From an uncultured Draconibacterium sp. (lineage in GTDB: Bacteria > Bacteroidota > Bacteroidia > Bacteroidales > Prolixibacteraceae), in NCBI RefSeq assembly GCF_913060805.1, contig NZ_CAJXTC010000001.1, forward strand, positions 270,968 through 334,967: a stretch of 64,000 bases of DNA, read 5' to 3'. The notes beneath the pieces were generated by a model that had not been told where the DNA came from, made no database searches, and saw nothing but the letters and a program-made list of their open reading frames with translations. Position numbers and translations under genes: made by a program. Below, in pieces: positions 62,777 through 64,000 of the stretch. Positions within the stretch are counted from its first letter, which is position 1, and each line of letters starts with the position of its first letter.

Positions 62777-64000
62777 TTACGATCCAAAGTCGTCGAACAG
62801 TACGTTTTCGTCCGGAACGCCTAAATCGTAAAGCATTTTCTGAACGGCGTCGTTCATCATTGGTGGTCCACACATGTAGAAATCGATTTCTTCCGGTTCT
62901 TCATGCTGACTCAGGTAGTTGTCGTGAATTACCTGGTGAACGAATCCTGTTTTGTATTTAATGCCCAGTTTATCGGCTTCAGGATCCGGACGGTCTAACG
63001 CCAAATGGAATTCGAAATTCGGGAAGTTCTTCTCGATATCTCTGAATTGATCGTAGTAGAAAACTTCTTTCCAAGAACGTGCTCCGTACCAGAAAGTAAC
63101 TTTCTTTTTCGATTCTTTGATGGTGTGGAATAAGTGGAATAAGTGCGAGCGCATTGGCGCCATACCTGCACCACCACCTACGAACATCATTTCGCTGTCG
63201 TTGTCTTTCAGGAAGAATTCTCCGTAAGGACCCGATACAGTTACTTTGTCGCCCGGTTTCAGGTTAAAGATGTATGATGAACAAATACCTGGATTTACCT
63301 TTTTAAAGCCATTGCTTACACGGTCGAACGGTGGAGTTGCAATACGAATATTCAACATTACAATGTTACCTTCGGCAGGGTGGTTAGCCATTGAGTAAGC
63401 ACGGAATGTAGGTTCCGGGTTTTTCATTTTCAGGTCGAACATGCCGAATTTTTCCCACTCTTCGCGGTATTCTTCTTCAATGTCCATGTCCTTAAAGTCT
63501 ACGTCGATTTTAGGAACATCGATCTGAATATATCCACCCGATTTGAAATCAAGCGTTTCGCCTTCAGGTAGTTTAACCACAAATTCTTTGATGAAAGTAG
63601 CCACGTTGTGGTTCGATACCACTTCGCATTCCCACTTTTTAACACCAAGTACTTCTTGTGGAATTTTAATTCCCATGTCTTCTTTTACTTTTACCTGACA
63701 AGCCAAACGCCAGTTGTCGTTTTGCTCTTTACGGGTAAAGTAACCGGTTTCGGTAGGCAGAATTGAGCCGCCACCTTCTACAACCTGGCAACGACACATT
63801 GCACAAGTTCCACCACCACCACATGCCGATGGAAGAAGAATTTTGTTGTTACCAAGTGTCGATAACAGTGTACTTCCGGGTTCAGTTTCAATTTCCAGGT
63901 CGCCTTCGTTAATGCTAAGCTTAACACTTCCTGATGGCGTAAGTTTCTTTTTGGCGAACAAAAGTAAGGCCACCAACAGAATAATTACACTCAGGAAGAA
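62777..64000 (-). CDS. nqrF: Na+-translocating NADH:quinone reductase subunit F (5' end outside the window)
   Basis: NqrF takes electrons from NADH through FAD and a 2Fe-2S cluster, feeding the sodium-pumping Nqr complex. The frame is open to base 64000 and the residues before the TTG at 63976 (FFLSVIILL) form the N-terminal membrane helix, so the real start is beyond the window. The 2Fe-2S motif is SACGGGGTCAMCRCQVVEGG with a further Cys in WRLACQVKV; the FAD motif is FRAYSMANHP; NADH-binding blocks are FVGGGAGMAPMRS and FYMCGPPMMNDAV. It is probably the last gene of an nqr operon lying to the right. Confidence 0.95.
   Translation of the reverse strand, partial: FFLSVIILLVALLLFAKKKLTPSGSVKLSINEGDLEIETEPGSTLLSTLGNNKILLPSACGGGGTCAMCRCQVVEGGGSILPTETGYFTRKEQNDNWRLACQVKVKEDMGIKIPQEVLGVKKWECEVVSNHNVATFIKEFVVKLPEGETLDFKSGGYIQIDVPKIDVDFKDMDIEEEYREEWEKFGMFDLKMKNPEPTFRAYSMANHPAEGNIVMLNIRIATPPFDRVSNGFKKVNPGICSSYIFNLKPGDKVTVSGPYGEFFLKDNDSEMMFVGGGAGMAPMRSHLFHLFHTIKESKKKVTFWYGARSWKEVFYYDQFRDIEKNFPNFEFHLALDRPDPEADKLGIKYKTGFVHQVIHDNYLSQHEEPEEIDFYMCGPPMMNDAVQKMLYDLGVPDENVLFDDFGS

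Overview
This window reads as chromosome of a Bacteroidota bacterium, most likely a marine member of the Bacteroidales/Marinilabiliales (Prolixibacteraceae-like). That placement is inferred from gene content and gene order, not from a search. The signs are two SusC/SusD pairs, an ECF sigma/FecR/STN-SusC signalling unit, type IX secretion-linked genes (a protein with a gliding-motility C-terminal domain and two PorP/SprF proteins), the BamA-Skp-Skp order, Na+-translocating NADH:quinone reductase, and Bacteroidota-type -7 boxes (TAnnTTTG) upstream of many genes. 2-oxoacid:ferredoxin oxidoreductase and pyrophosphate-dependent phosphofructokinase suggest an anaerobic or facultative lifestyle. I saw no rRNA or tRNA gene, CRISPR array, prophage or intact insertion sequence.

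Layout. 1-4.0 kb: outer-membrane assembly (BamA, cut by the window edge, and two Skp/OmpH chaperones). 4.5-11.4 kb: an orphan SusC/SusD pair and a eukaryote-like (GT3) glycogen synthase, which lie between the skp genes and murI (11.4-12.2 kb). 12.4-15.0 kb (minus): a NahK-like sugar 1-kinase, a sugar nucleotidyltransferase and a gamma-carbonic-anhydrase-like protein. 15.3-18.2 kb: KorA/KorB. 18.3-30.2 kb: a regulated glycan-use locus (ECF sigma, anti-sigma, STN-SusC, SusD, GH92, then GH95) whose core lies between two near-identical terminators. 30.2-35.3 kb: small TPR and DUF6090-like proteins, pabB/pabC-type folate genes, YggS and a dihydroorotate dehydrogenase-like protein. 35.4-40.4 kb: a large secreted C-type lectin/PKD protein facing a HEAT-PorP-PorP operon. 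40.5-48.1 kb: MATE exporter, OsmC, UvrA, ECF sigma and NhaA. 48.4-50.6 kb: a compact operon of SPFH protein, PH-like membrane protein, ribbon-helix-helix protein, two sister 47-residue membrane microproteins and a zinc-ribbon protein. 51.4-61.9 kb: Pfp, a DUF5686-type outer-membrane protein, a CNNM/CBS protein, a DUF5009-type membrane protein, a membrane-anchored AraC regulator, a cold-shock protein and two uncharacterised proteins. 62.0-62.8 kb: repeat-rich non-coding DNA. 62.8-64.0 kb: NqrF, cut by the window edge.

How the parts work together. BamA and the Skp proteins insert the SusC and PorP beta-barrels into the outer membrane. The sigma/FecR/STN-SusC relay senses a glycan and probably induces SusD and GH92, with the GH95 fucosidase just beyond. 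The kinase and nucleotidyltransferase could activate a released amino sugar, while glycogen synthase stores glucose. The most original part is the 48.4-50.6 kb operon. It has a palindrome over its putative -33 box, a perfect tandem 11-bp repeat before its first start codon, a potential DNA-binding protein inside the operon, and three genes too short for ordinary ORF cut-offs.
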